NCBI RefSeq assembly: GCF_900129305.1
Contig: NZ_FQVB01000005.1
Span: 140,068 to 204,067, forward strand
Source: Desulfacinum infernum DSM 9756
GTDB taxonomy: Bacteria; Desulfobacterota; Syntrophobacteria; Syntrophobacterales; DSM-9756
Reading direction: 5' to 3'
Length of the DNA: 64,000 bases
The notes below the pieces were generated by a model, which made no database searches, was not told the origin of the DNA, and was given only the letters and a program-made list of their open reading frames with translations. This document shows, piece by piece, positions 33,854 through 42,712 of this stretch. A program made the translations under genes and the position numbers. How positions within the stretch are numbered: position 1 is the stretch's first letter; the number at the start of each line of letters is the position of its first letter.

Positions 33854-35162
33854 CTACTTGCATCTGGAGGACCTTCCTCTGTCGATCGGAACCGCCGGCA
33901 AATGGAAGCGATACGGCAGGGTGCATCTGCTTTTGGGCAACCTGATCGAGGCGGTGGGGTTCGAGGCGACCCTCGGGACCATCTGCAGGATCCACTCGCA
34001 GACGGACTCCCCGCCCGTCTTTGCCGAGGTGGTGGGATTTCATGGGAAGAACCTCAAGTTGGTTCCCCTATCGCCCGTCCAGGGCTTGGCCCCCGGCAAC
34101 CGGGTGGAGATCCACCCCCACTCCGCATCCTGTACCGTCGGTCGCGAGCTCCTGGGCCGAGTCCTCAACGGAATGGGAGAACCCGTGGACGCCCTCGGCC
34201 CCCTGCCCACCGGCACGGCTTATCCCCTGCGTTGCCCCGTCCCCAACCCCCTGGACCGGCCCATCATCTCGGAACAACTGGACGTGGGCATCCGGGCCAT
34301 CAACGGGTTGCTTCCCATCGGGAAGGGACAACGGATGGGCATCTTCGCCGGCTCCGGGGTGGGAAAAAGCACCTTGCTGGGCATGATGGCCCGTTACACC
34401 TCCGCCCCGGTCAACGTCATCGCTCTCATCGGAGAGCGCGGCAGGGAAGTCAATGAGTTCCTGGAATCGGAACTGGGCCCTGAAGGGAGACGGCGCTCGG
34501 TGGTGGTGGTGGCCACCTCCGACCAGCCGGCGTCCCTGCGCGTGCGCGCCGCCTATGTGGCGTGCGCGGTGGCGGAATATTTCAGGGATCAGGGGCAGGA
34601 TGTTCTCTTCATGATGGATTCCGTGACCCGATTCGCCATGGCCATGAGGGAGATCGGGCTCGCCGCCGGAGAGCCCCCCACCACCAAGGGCTACCCGCCC
34701 AGCGTCTTCGGTGCCCTCCCTCAGCTCCTGGAACGCGCCGGCAACTTCTCCCAAGCATCCATCACCGGCATCTACACCGTCCTCGTGGAAGGCGACGACC
34801 TGGACGACCCCATTGCGGATACCGTCCGCTCCATCCTGGACGGACATATCGTCCTGGACCGGGAGCTGGCTCACCGGCGGCACTACCCCGCCATCAATCC
34901 CCTCAAGAGCGTCAGCCGGTTGACGGATCGCCTCCTGGATCCGGAAGTGAAAAGCCGGGCGTCCAGGTTCATCGAAGTCCTCGCCCAATACAAGTCCGCC
35001 GAAGACATGATCAATATCGGTGCCTACCTGAAGGGGAGCCACGGCCCCACCGATTACGCCATCCAGATGATCGACAAGCTCAACGATTATCTGAAACAAC
35101 CCGTCACCGAACGGGCCACCATTGAACAGGCCCATCAGTCCTTGAAGAAGCTCTTCGATTGA
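33843..35162 (+). CDS. fliI: Flagellum-specific export ATPase FliI
   Basis: FliI, 439 residues, is the F1-beta-like ATPase of type III flagellar export. The Walker A loop is GIFAGSGVGKSTLLG, followed by LIGERGREVNEFLE, Walker B FMMDSVTRFAMA and GYPPSVFGALPQLLERAG. The ATG at 33843 is inside the end of fliH. The family N terminus begins near here, so the longer frame from 33771 is rejected. Confidence 0.96.
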   Translation: MKRDYLHLEDLPLSIGTAGKWKRYGRVHLLLGNLIEAVGFEATLGTICRIHSQTDSPPVFAEVVGFHGKNLKLVPLSPVQGLAPGNRVEIHPHSASCTVGRELLGRVLNGMGEPVDALGPLPTGTAYPLRCPVPNPLDRPIISEQLDVGIRAINGLLPIGKGQRMGIFAGSGVGKSTLLGMMARYTSAPVNVIALIGERGREVNEFLESELGPEGRRRSVVVVATSDQPASLRVRAAYVACAVAEYFRDQGQDVLFMMDSVTRFAMAMREIGLAAGEPPTTKGYPPSVFGALPQLLERAGNFSQASITGIYTVLVEGDDLDDPIADTVRSILDGHIVLDRELAHRRHYPAINPLKSVSRLTDRLLDPEVKSRASRFIEVLAQYKSAEDMINIGAYLKGSHGPTDYAIQMIDKLNDYLKQPVTERATIEQAHQSLKKLFD

Positions 35163-35173
35163 GTTGGAGCCCC

Positions 35174-35638
35174 ATGGCCTTTCAATTCCGTTTCCGCAAG
35201 CTTCTCGAACACAGGGAACATCTGGTGCGGCAGTCGCAAATCGAGCTGGCCAACGCTCTGGCGGAAGTCCGGGAGATCGGGCGGCGGATAGCCGCCGTCG
35301 AAAGGCAGTTGCAGGACACCAGAGAGCGTCTTTCGAAGAAGCAGCGCGAAGGCATCTCCGTGGCCGAGTTTCTTTCCTTCCAGGATCACCTGTCGGGATT
35401 GGAACAACAATTGCTTAAGCTGAACGAACAATGGGAGGCGGCGCAGCATAAAGCCGCCGCCCGGCAGGAAGCCTTGGTGGACAGAGAGCGAGAGGCCAAG
35501 AAACTGGAGAGACTGGAAGAGATCGATCATGAGCGCTTCCGAATCGAGGAAAAGAAACGAGAGCAGAGGCATTTGGACGAATCGGCCCAAACAACCCTCC
35601 TGCGAGGGCCTCTCCCCCTCGGAAACGAACCCCCCTGA
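35174..35638 (+). CDS. fliJ: Flagellar export protein FliJ
   Basis: FliJ-like, 154 residues, is almost entirely an antiparallel coiled coil (FRFRKLLEHREHLVRQSQIELANALAEVREI), the shape of the stalk that links FliI to FlhA. Sequence conservation in this family is low, so the call leans on position directly after fliI, size and helical pattern. Its last 110 bp overlap the next gene in another frame. Confidence 0.85.
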   Translation: MAFQFRFRKLLEHREHLVRQSQIELANALAEVREIGRRIAAVERQLQDTRERLSKKQREGISVAEFLSFQDHLSGLEQQLLKLNEQWEAAQHKAAARQEALVDREREAKKLERLEEIDHERFRIEEKKREQRHLDESAQTTLLRGPLPLGNEPP

Positions 35639-36278
35639 GCCGAACAGGCCCCCCCGGAAGGGCCTGTCCTTTCTTCTGGCCGGGCTCCTGGTGCTGGGGG
35701 GTCTCAAGGTGGGGCTCAGCACTCTGGATCTTTGGGGAAAACTTCCGCAGCCCGCAAACGTCATGGAGCTCCGGGAAGTGCATGCCCAGGAGCAATCCGA
35801 GACGCCCCCGCCCCGCCCCTCTTCCCAGGCAGACCCGAACGAAGCACCCCGCCCCATCCATGAAGAAGTCCTCCTCACCCCCGAAATGATGGCTCATCTC
35901 AAAGAGCAGAAGGAACAGCTCCGGCAAAAGGAGCAGGAACTGACGGAGCGTGAAGCGTATCTCCGCCAAATGGAGGAGGAGATCGAAAGCCGATTGAAGG
36001 AACTCATCGCTCTGCAGGAAAAGATACAGAAGGCCCAGGAAGAAATCCGCATCTATCGTGAAGAACAGGAACAGGCCAGAAGCGCTCAAATCCGCGCATT
36101 GGCCAAGATTTACGGAAACATGAAGCCCAAGGAAGCCGGGGAGCTCATGCAAAACCTGGAAGACGACCTGGTGGTGAAGATCATCTCCCTCATGACCGCA
36201 GACCAGGCCGCCAAAATCCTTTCCAGCATGGAGGTGAAAAAGGCCGCCAAGATTTCCAAGGCCCTCACCGCCAACTGA
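35529..36278 (+). CDS. MotE-like protein (MgtE intracellular-N domain, membrane-anchored coiled coil)
   Basis: A 249-residue protein with a short cytoplasmic N terminus, one membrane helix (about residues 45-62), a proline-rich stretch, a long coiled coil (about 120-185) and a C-terminal MgtE intracellular-N/FliG-like module (KIYGNMKPKEAGELMQNLEDDLVVKIISLM). This is the layout of MotE/YlxF-like proteins found after fliJ; in rhizobia MotE assists stator protein MotC. The GGAAGAG site 9 bases before ATG 35529 supports a start deep inside fliJ; no other good start precedes the membrane helix. A terminator follows. Confidence 0.85.
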   Translation: MSASESRKRNESRGIWTNRPKQPSCEGLSPSETNPPEPNRPPRKGLSFLLAGLLVLGGLKVGLSTLDLWGKLPQPANVMELREVHAQEQSETPPPRPSSQADPNEAPRPIHEEVLLTPEMMAHLKEQKEQLRQKEQELTEREAYLRQMEEEIESRLKELIALQEKIQKAQEEIRIYREEQEQARSAQIRALAKIYGNMKPKEAGELMQNLEDDLVVKIISLMTADQAAKILSSMEVKKAAKISKALTAN

Positions 36279-36311
36279 TCTCCCGCACCACCCGCACCTC
36301 CCTCCCACCCC

Positions 36312-36347
36312 GCCGCCGGGCGCCGCCGCCCGGCGGCAACTTTTTCT
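36312..36347 (+). terminator. Intrinsic terminator after the flgB-motE operon
   Basis: An 11-bp GC stem (GCCGCCGGGCG and its complement, loop CCGC, 36312-36337) is followed by a run of five T (36341-36345). It closes the flgB to motE-like unit and separates it from fliK. Confidence 0.9.
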
Positions 36348-36454
36348 CACCAGTGCTGAAAAATTTGCCCCCTTTCGAGGGGCGGGCAAGGCCCCACTCC
36401 GTTTCGAGGCGCACAAGACATGGATTTCACAGCTTTTTCCATGACACCCCCATC

Positions 36455-36470
36455 TGGCATCCTAATTGCC
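36455..36470 (+). promoter_or_regulatory. Sigma-54 promoter of the fliK-flgD-flgE operon
   Basis: TGGCATCCTAATTGCC has the GG-N10-GC core, located after the terminator at 36312 and 57 bp before ATG 36527. It excludes the open frame that starts at 36353, since that start would be upstream of the promoter. Confidence 0.78.
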
Positions 36471-36526
36471 ATCCCAATGGGCCGACACGCAACGACTCCA
36501 TGGACCCATTGGAAAAAGGGGCACAC

Positions 36527-38995
36527 ATGCTGCCACTCTCACTCAATGTCTCGCAAATGCTTTCCGAATTCCTGGCCAAGGAACGGGAGCGAATCGGGAA
36601 GAAAGTTCTGTCCTCGGAGTTCCAGCAGGATCTGGCTTCCGAGATGAACCTCCTGCTGGGAAAGGCCGGTGGCACATCTTCCGGAGAATCTCTCCAGCTG
36701 CCGTCGGGATGGACCGTGGACCTCCCCGTGTCGGCAAATTCAGCCGAAGACCTGTGGGACGCCCTGGCCGCACTGGGGGGCGATTCCATGAGCGGTCGGC
36801 GCCCGGCGGCCGATTCAACGCAAGAGCCGGATGCCACCCTCGTTCTGGCCGACCCCCTGCTGCTTCAGAAGGTTCTGGCGCGGTTGCACGTTCCCGCGGA
36901 AACACGCAATGAACTTGCGGCGGAAACGGGAGACGAAGGCGCCATAAGCCTTCGGACCCTCACCGATCTGCTGGGAAGGGCTGCCGAGGCGTCCCCCGCC
37001 CTGGGCGAATCGCGCGCGGCCGTCGCCCCCGCCACTGTGCGGCGTCTTCTGAAAAACATCCGGTGGTCGGAGGGGGACAGCTCCCTGCCCTTGGATTGGG
37101 AAAAAGCCGCCGGGACGTCCGAATATGACTTGGAGCGGATCACGGCCCTGTTTTCCAAGATACTCGAAACGGCCGAGGAAATACCATCCAAGGAAGCCCA
37201 CGGCTCTCTGCAGCCACTGGAAACCGCCCAGGGAAACGCCGCCTCGAAGGCCGAGGACCCGATTCCTTTGCACGCTGAGCCCGAGAGAGGGACCGCGCCC
37301 GGCCTGGCCGGTTTCGCCGCCCCTTCCGAAACCTCCCCCAAAGACGAAAAGGATCGAGCAGGGAGATCCCCTCTCTTTGAGGGGTCCGCACCGGGCTCTC
37401 AAGATTCTTTGGAGCACCTTCTCTCTCCCCCGTCAGCCGAGGAAGTGACCACAAAACGAAGGGAAAGCGTTTCCGGCAATCCTTCCCCCGACGGAGAGAA
37501 GAAAAAGGCAAGGCGGCACGCCTCGCCCCCGGCGGACGACCGAAGCGGTGTGCGGACGGAAAAGCTCCAGGCAAGATACAACCCGGAAGTTTCCACGCCC
37601 ACGACGGAAAATTCCCAGGAAGGCGCCCCGTTGCCGGGTGAAGCGATCGAGAGCCCACTGGAACGGCTGCGATCGTGGGCCCGCCCCCTTCTGGAAGGTG
37701 GGCCCCAGGCACAAGAGCTTGCGGGTCTTTCGCTCGCCGTCACCGGCGAGGATGCCTCAGAGGAACAGGCCCCCTCCCTGGACGCCGGCCTTCAGGCGAT
37801 GCGGGCCGCGGCCAAGGCCGCCCTTACAAGCGAACAAAGGAGCGGCTCTTTCGCGCAGGCCGAAGCAGGGGTCGCCCCCTCTGCCCGTACGCAACAGCCT
37901 CTGCCCCAGGTTGAAGGCGTGGGAACCCTTGGCGGATCGGAGAGCCGAGGCCAGGACGCCCATGCCCTGTTGAGACAGGCGGATGCCGCTCAACCTGACG
38001 TTCACAAATCCGATCCCACCCCATCCGACCCCGAAAGGAAGGCCGCCCAAGGGGGGAGTGGAAAAGGTATCGCCTTCGCCCATCTGCAATCCCAGGCGTT
38101 CGAAGGAAAGGACGAGGCAGACGGGCAGCAGCGCCTACCCTTTTCGGGAAGCGAGCCCCACAGCCTCCGACAACCCTTGAGCTCCACGCAACGGATTTCG
38201 ACCGTACCCGCAAGCCCCCAGGCCCTCGAGTCGGGCGGGGGGGATGCCGATCTCTCCACGGAAACCGCTTTTGTGGAAGGTCGTCCGGACGAGGACGCCG
38301 CCATCGGATTGCATTCCAGACCCCGTTCCCATGCGGGCGCGGTGGAAGGCCCGGGAGGCGGCATGGGCCGATCTTCCGCATTCCCTAACGGGGAAAACCT
38401 TTCCCAGGGGTTTCAGAAGGAGGGCGCTTGGGCACGCGGCCACTGGAATGAGAACGGGCAGAGTATCTCCATCAGACAGCAACCGTCGGAACCCTTCGTG
38501 CTCCCGGCGGGCTCCGCTTCCTCCCTCCAAGGGACTCTTTCCTCCGGGCGAATGGAGTCTGCTGCACCGGTTTTCAGTTTTGCCGAGGCCCAGTGGCCCC
38601 AGGATCTGGCAGACCTGGTGGGACGCATGAGCCGGGAAGGAAGACACCGCATGACCCTCGAGGTGGAACCCAAGCATCTGGGGAAACTCAGCCTTCGGAT
38701 CGAAACCCATGGGAATGCCGTGAGCGCCTGGATCCAGACGGAGCATCCCGACGCCCGCGACCTCCTGGCCCGCAACAGCGCCTTTCTCCAGAATCTCCTT
38801 TCCGAACAAGGCCTCAACCTGAGCCAGTTTTCGGTGGACGTCCGGGAACACCACCGCCATCCCGGGCGTCGCGCCGAAGAGGAGCCCGGGACCGGCAACC
38901 GGGCAAGGGGCACCGAAACGGCAGGTCCGGTCAAAGGCCCCGGCATCGCCCGGTACGCAGGCGCGACGGGGACCACCATCAGTCTAAGGGCGTAG
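36527..38995 (+). CDS. fliK: Flagellar hook-length control protein FliK
   Basis: FliK-like, 822 residues. The N-terminal two-thirds is a long, poorly conserved, Ala/Pro/Ser/Glu-rich region that serves as the molecular ruler and secretion part; the C-terminal hook domain is recognisable (about 690-780: MTLEVEPKHLGKLSLRIETHGNAVSAWI, then LLSEQGLNLSQFSVDV) and switches export specificity at FlhB. AAAAAGGGG upstream and the sigma-54 promoter at 36455 favour ATG 36527; ATG 36500 is possible. It is large for the family, which often correlates with ruler length. Confidence 0.9.
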   Translation: MLPLSLNVSQMLSEFLAKERERIGKKVLSSEFQQDLASEMNLLLGKAGGTSSGESLQLPSGWTVDLPVSANSAEDLWDALAALGGDSMSGRRPAADSTQEPDATLVLADPLLLQKVLARLHVPAETRNELAAETGDEGAISLRTLTDLLGRAAEASPALGESRAAVAPATVRRLLKNIRWSEGDSSLPLDWEKAAGTSEYDLERITALFSKILETAEEIPSKEAHGSLQPLETAQGNAASKAEDPIPLHAEPERGTAPGLAGFAAPSETSPKDEKDRAGRSPLFEGSAPGSQDSLEHLLSPPSAEEVTTKRRESVSGNPSPDGEKKKARRHASPPADDRSGVRTEKLQARYNPEVSTPTTENSQEGAPLPGEAIESPLERLRSWARPLLEGGPQAQELAGLSLAVTGEDASEEQAPSLDAGLQAMRAAAKAALTSEQRSGSFAQAEAGVAPSARTQQPLPQVEGVGTLGGSESRGQDAHALLRQADAAQPDVHKSDPTPSDPERKAAQGGSGKGIAFAHLQSQAFEGKDEADGQQRLPFSGSEPHSLRQPLSSTQRISTVPASPQALESGGGDADLSTETAFVEGRPDEDAAIGLHSRPRSHAGAVEGPGGGMGRSSAFPNGENLSQGFQKEGAWARGHWNENGQSISIRQQPSEPFVLPAGSASSLQGTLSSGRMESAAPVFSFAEAQWPQDLADLVGRMSREGRHRMTLEVEPKHLGKLSLRIETHGNAVSAWIQTEHPDARDLLARNSAFLQNLLSEQGLNLSQFSVDVREHHRHPGRRAEEEPGTGNRARGTETAGPVKGPGIARYAGATGTTISLRA

Positions 38996-39029
38996 GCACA
39001 CAGCTTATCCACTTCACGAGGTGACCATC

Positions 39030-39713
39030 ATGGCCGTCAGCTCCGTTACAAGCACCACACAAACCTCGTCGACAACGTCCAGTGACGGGACGACCGCGGG
39101 GGCCGCGCTGTCCGACATGAACGCCTTTCTGTTGCTGTTCACAACCCAGCTCCAGAATCAGGATCCCACCAACCCCATGGACACCTACGAGATGTCGGCC
39201 CAGCTGGCCCAGTTCAGTACCGTCGAGAAATTGACACAGATCCACAGCCAGCTGGAAACCCAGGAGAACTATCTCGCCTCCATCAACAACGCCCAGGGCA
39301 TTCAATTTCTGGGGAAGACGGTGAGCGTGGCGGGCAACGGGATTCAGGTGGCGGACGGGAAGATCAGCGACGCCCTGGTGGAGCTGGAGGAAGCGGCGGA
39401 CGTCACCGTGACCATCTATGATGAATCGGGAGACGCCGTCCGGACCCTTGCCCTGGGAACCCTGGAGGCGGGCCGCCACGCAATCGAGTGGGACGGCAAG
39501 GACGATTCGGGGAAATCGGTCTCCGACGGCACCTACACTTTCGAAGTGTCAGCCACCGATGTAAGCGGCAACACCGTGGCCTCCACATCCATCATGGCAG
39601 GAAGCGTTTACGGGTTCAGAATGGAAGACGGTGTCAGCTATCTGGTTCTGGGGGGCAGCGACGGCCTGCTGGTTCCGGTGGGCTCGATCCTGCGCATCGA
39701 AACCTCCGGCTAG
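39030..39713 (+). CDS. flgD: Flagellar hook-capping scaffold protein FlgD
   Basis: FlgD, 227 residues, caps the growing hook. The N-terminal signature FLLLFTTQLQNQDPTNPMD is followed by QLAQFSTVEKL, and the C-terminal half is the tudor/Fn3-like pair (DESGDAVRTLALGTLEAGRHAIEWDGKDDSG). GAGGTG upstream supports ATG 39030 rather than GTG 39021. It precedes flgE, the hook protein whose assembly it supports. Confidence 0.94.
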   Translation: MAVSSVTSTTQTSSTTSSDGTTAGAALSDMNAFLLLFTTQLQNQDPTNPMDTYEMSAQLAQFSTVEKLTQIHSQLETQENYLASINNAQGIQFLGKTVSVAGNGIQVADGKISDALVELEEAADVTVTIYDESGDAVRTLALGTLEAGRHAIEWDGKDDSGKSVSDGTYTFEVSATDVSGNTVASTSIMAGSVYGFRMEDGVSYLVLGGSDGLLVPVGSILRIETSG

Positions 39714-39808
39714 CCTTCATGAACCAGGAGGACAGAGAAACCGCAAGCAAATCCGCGAACGGGGCCCTTTGGGGCCGATGACCAGGAAAAACACGAGGAG
39801 GAACATCC

Positions 39809-40960
39809 ATGGGTATCAGCCAAGCGATGAACATAGGCGTCAGCGGTCTCAACAGCTCCGCCACGGCTCTCACGGTGGTGAGCGACAACATCGCCAACGT
39901 GAACACCACCGCCTACAAGGCCAATAGCGTCCGTTTCGGCGATTTGGTGGGAGGCTACTACTCCACCTTGTCCAAAGACACCGACCGGGAAGGGGCCGGA
40001 ACCGCCATCATGGGGATCGTGACGGAATTTTCTCAGGGTTCGCTGCAGAGCACCACCCGGTGGTCGGACCTGGCCATCAACGGCGAGGGTTTTTTCAGCG
40101 TGCGAGTGCCCGGATCCACCACGGTTTACTACACGCGGGACGGCGGCTTCCACATGGACAAGGACGGTTACTTCGTGAACGAGCTAGGCTACCACGTCCT
40201 CAACAGGGACGGAAACGAAATCCTCGTGGACAACCCCGCCGATCCGAAACTGACGGACTACAGCGTGGATTCCAACGGTCAGATCTGGGGCACCCCGCTG
40301 GATCCCCACCAGGTCATGATCTGCGACACCCAAGGGAACTCCAATCCCAAGGCCTACGGTAGCATCTATATTCAAAATCCCATAGCCGACGGCAGCACCA
40401 TTACCATCTCTTTGACGGACACATCCGGCAATACGGTGACTCTCGACCTCGATGTCGGGAGCGCAGCCGATCTTCCGCTCAACTATGACACCGACAACGA
40501 CAACGTGAACGACGCTTTCGTCGGGGCCATCAACCTTTCCGAGTTCGACCTCACCACCATCCTCGCCTCCGGTACCGCCAACGAGGACTCCTACCTGGTC
40601 ACTAGTGTCGACGATGGCTCGGGCCTTGTGGAAGACTCCGATTGGGTGGCCACCAGCAACGATCCTCAACCGGTGGTCGGGGGACAACTGAGGGTGTCCA
40701 CCTTCGCCAACAACAACGGCCTTGTCCGGCACGGCAACAACCTCTACACTCAGGGACCGGAATCCAAGTTTCCCATCCATGGGACGGCCAACGACGGAGT
40801 CCGCGGCGGCATCTCAAGCCTCACCATCGAGGCATCGAACGTGGACCTGGCCAAGGAGATGGTGAACATGATCACCTACCAGGCCAGCTACACAGCCAAC
40901 TCCAAGACCATCACCACCGCCAGCCAGCTCCTGGACGTGGCCGTGAACATGGTCCGCTAG
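39809..40960 (+). CDS. flgE: Flagellar hook protein FlgE
   Basis: FlgE-like, 383 residues. It shows the N-terminal rod/hook motif SDNIANVNTTAYKANSVRFGDL, the flagellar basal-body domain WSDLAINGEGFFSV, and the C-terminal motif VDLAKEMVNMITYQASYTANSKTITTASQLLDVAVNM. It is at the short end for a hook protein but has both conserved termini. ACGAGGAGG precedes the ATG. Last gene of the fliK operon; a hairpin follows. Confidence 0.93.
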   Translation: MGISQAMNIGVSGLNSSATALTVVSDNIANVNTTAYKANSVRFGDLVGGYYSTLSKDTDREGAGTAIMGIVTEFSQGSLQSTTRWSDLAINGEGFFSVRVPGSTTVYYTRDGGFHMDKDGYFVNELGYHVLNRDGNEILVDNPADPKLTDYSVDSNGQIWGTPLDPHQVMICDTQGNSNPKAYGSIYIQNPIADGSTITISLTDTSGNTVTLDLDVGSAADLPLNYDTDNDNVNDAFVGAINLSEFDLTTILASGTANEDSYLVTSVDDGSGLVEDSDWVATSNDPQPVVGGQLRVSTFANNNGLVRHGNNLYTQGPESKFPIHGTANDGVRGGISSLTIEASNVDLAKEMVNMITYQASYTANSKTITTASQLLDVAVNMVR

Positions 40961-40993
40961 ACCCAATCGGTACTTTGAGTGCCTCCTTCCCCA

Positions 40994-41019
40994 CCCCCGC
41001 GGGAGCCCGCCCGCGGGGG
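40994..41019 (+). terminator. Hairpin terminator after flgE
   Basis: A 10-bp stem CCCCCGCGGG pairs with CCCGCGGGGG around a 6-base loop, 34 bp after the flgE stop. The T-run behind it is poor (CATCCTTTCC), so termination may be partial or Rho-assisted. Confidence 0.65.
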
Positions 41020-41115
41020 CATCCTTTCCGCCCCTGGGCTTTTTCATCTCCCCTACTAAGTCATTTTTTTGACTTGCCCCCGCCCCCCTTTCCTCCGCTC
41101 GTTGCCGGCCGGGTT

Positions 41116-41145
41116 GGTAGGGACGAAAGATCTTTCGCCCCTACC
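41116..41145. repeat. REP-like palindrome, type A
   Basis: A 30-bp palindrome like the one at 9536-9567, with one mismatched pair (GGGACGAAAGA against TCTTTCGCCCC). The inner 18 bases around AGATCT are the same as in the first copy. Confidence 0.8.
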
Positions 41146-41221
41146 GCCGGCGAAAACCCCAAAAGAGTTTGTTCGAAAATTCCATTCCTCTTCTTGGGAT
41201 TGAGCCGCTGTTGGTCGTGTC

Positions 41222-41243
41222 GGGGCGGTTCCCGATCCGCCCC
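41222..41243. repeat. REP-like palindrome, type B (diverged)
   Basis: GGGGCGGTTCCCGATCCGCCCC is an imperfect relative of the perfect palindrome at 12928-12955; GGGATTGAGC precedes it at 41196-41205 as it does there. It directly abuts the left end of the MITE-like copy. Confidence 0.7.
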
Positions 41244-41244
41244 C

Positions 41245-41463
41245 AGAAGGCTGTCCGTCAACGCCGCGGATGAGCACTTTTCTCGTAGCGCAGCCCTTTA
41301 GGGCTGCGGAGGAACCCCCGACCGTCGGATAGTCCATCGCGTATTTCTCGGCACTTCAGGGAGTTACGATGACCCTTTCCGCGGGGCTGAAGCCCCGCGG
41401 CTACGAGGAGCACCAAAATTCCTCGGCCTTGTAGGTGGGAGAGCCATTGCCAGACAGGCTCCT
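41245..41463. mobile_element. MITE-like repeat element, copy 2 (219 bp)
   Basis: The second copy of the element at 3150-3371. The outer ends AGAAGGCTGTCCGTCAACG (41245-41263) and CATTGCCAGACAGGCTCCT (41445-41463) pair at 14 of 19 positions. The inner TCGTAGC/GCTACGA pair (41283, 41400) and the two internal hairpins are almost identical to copy 1, while the spacer sequences have diverged. Confidence 0.8.
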
Positions 41464-41479
41464 GGCTGACGGCCCGGTT

Positions 41480-41509
41480 GGTGGGGGCGCAAGATCTTTC
41501 GCCCCTACC
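41480..41509. repeat. REP-like palindrome, type A
   Basis: The third type A copy in the window, with the same AGATCT centre and two mismatched pairs. It is 103 bp before a type B copy, the same A-to-B spacing (106 bp) as the pair at 41116/41222. Confidence 0.75.
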
Positions 41510-41582
41510 GTCGCGGAAGGCCACATACGAGCTCGCTCGAATAAGCCGTTCCCCAGGAGATCGCGTCCACCTTGGTCGTGAC

Positions 41583-41603
41583 GGGGCGGTCCCCGAACCG
41601 CCC
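41583..41603. repeat. REP-like palindrome, type B (diverged)
   Basis: GGGGCGGTCCCCGAACCGCCC, preceded by TTGGTCGTG and followed by CCGTCAACG, both of which also flank the type B copy at 41222. Confidence 0.65.
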
Positions 41604-41810
41604 TTCGAGGAAAGGACCGTCAACGTTGAGACGCCCCGCCCAAACGGCCCCTGCCCCCACCGGAGCGCGGATGCCAGACGGAAAGGGAAAACAGCACCCC
41701 CTCGGCGTTGTGGTACAGCCCTTTAGGACCGCGAAAAAGGAGCCTGTAAGCAAGGCACGCCGGCCACCGGACTCAAGTAAAAACGTCTTCCGCCCGATAT
41801 TCCCTACGGC

Positions 41811-41826
41811 TGGCGCGGTGTTTGCT
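41811..41826 (+). promoter_or_regulatory. Sigma-54 promoter of the motA-fliL-flh operon
   Basis: TGGCGCGGTGTTTGCT fits the consensus well and lies about 80 bp upstream of the motA ATG. It should drive the long unit from motA through the export genes. Confidence 0.78.
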
Positions 41827-41907
41827 ACCCCCTGCCGTGAGTCTGTTCGGCCCGGGCACGCTTGGATTTTTGCATGAACTCATGGTTTTCGAGGTGATCG
41901 AGTACGC

Positions 41908-42672
41908 ATGGACATCGCAACCCTAGTCGGCATCGTATCCGCCTTCGCCCTGGTCATCATCTCCATCATGATGGGGGGAGGCCTGGGGCTGTTTGTCAAC
42001 ATCCCCTCCCTCATGATCGTTGTGGGCGGCACTTTGGGGGCCACCATGGTGAACTACCCGCTGGCCGACGTGCTGGGGGTTTTCAAGGTGGTGAAAAACG
42101 TCTTCTTCACCAAAGTGTGGAGCACCCAGGAAGTGGTGGACCGTTTTGTGGATTTTGCCAACAAGTCGCGCCGCGAGGGCATCCTGGCCCTGGAATCGGA
42201 GGTGGCCAACCTGGACGACGACTTCATGGTCAAGGGCCTGCAGCTCACCATCGACGGCATGGAGCCAGAGTCCATCCGGGAGATTCTGGAAACGGAGATC
42301 GAGTACCTGGAGGAACGCCACAAGTCGGGGGCGGAGATCCTCACCACCATGGCCACGTTCTTCCCCGCCATGGGCATGATCGGCACCCTGATCGGCCTGG
42401 TGCAGATGCTGGCCACCATGGACGATCCCAGCACCATCGGCCCCTCCATGGCCGTGGCCCTGCTCACCACGTTCTACGGGGCCGTGGCGGCCAACCTGGT
42501 GTGTCTGCCCATGGCCGGAAAGCTCAAAAAGAGGAGCCAGGAGGAGACCCTGGTCAAGGAGATGATCATCAGTGGGATAGTGAGCGTGGCCAACGGGGAG
42601 AATCCCCGCGTCATCGAGCAGAAGCTCCACTCGTTCGTGCCCCCGACCGCACGAGAAAGCAGGTTTGATTAA
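41908..42672 (+). CDS. motA: Flagellar stator protein MotA (PomA-like)
   Basis: MotA-family, 254 residues, with four membrane helices: two near the N terminus (residues 5-25 and 33-55) and two after the large cytoplasmic loop (about 150-175 and 185-210). The loop has the rotor-interaction segment, and the proline/threonine-containing helix 3 reads FFPAMGMIGTLIGLVQML. The sequence is closer to PomA-type than to E. coli MotA. Unusually, its MotB partner genes are 17 kb away, behind flgI. Confidence 0.94.
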   Translation: MDIATLVGIVSAFALVIISIMMGGGLGLFVNIPSLMIVVGGTLGATMVNYPLADVLGVFKVVKNVFFTKVWSTQEVVDRFVDFANKSRREGILALESEVANLDDDFMVKGLQLTIDGMEPESIREILETEIEYLEERHKSGAEILTTMATFFPAMGMIGTLIGLVQMLATMDDPSTIGPSMAVALLTTFYGAVAANLVCLPMAGKLKKRSQEETLVKEMIISGIVSVANGENPRVIEQKLHSFVPPTARESRFD

Positions 42673-42712
42673 CGACTGGGCAAACGGAAAGGAAAAGTGA
42701 AGGAGCACGGGC

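Larger units (their letters stand above)
40961..41907. other. 947-bp repeat-rich intergenic region between flgE and motA
   Basis: No convincing gene lies here. From left to right it holds a terminator hairpin (40994-41019), a type A REP-like palindrome, a type B palindrome, the second MITE-like copy (41245-41463), another type A and another type B palindrome, about 200 bp of unassigned DNA, and the motA sigma-54 promoter at 41811. Short open frames in it are translations of the repeats. Confidence 0.75.

Noticed and set aside
36353..36526. Extension of fliK to 36353
   Set aside because: That start lies upstream of the sigma-54 promoter at 36455 and directly behind the terminator of the previous operon.
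39719..39781. Small open frame of 20 codons between flgD and flgE
   Set aside because: No convincing ribosome-binding site, no recognisable sequence and simple chance length; a regulator of flgE cannot be argued from it.
40981..41304. Possible small ORFs in the flgE-motA gap
   Set aside because: They run through palindromes and repeat ends, and no frame has both a ribosome-binding site and a protein-like composition.
40961..41907. CRISPR array suggested by several repeats in a short region
   Set aside because: Repeats are palindromes of two kinds at about 100-bp or larger spacing, with no unit of constant repeat and spacer length and no cas genes.
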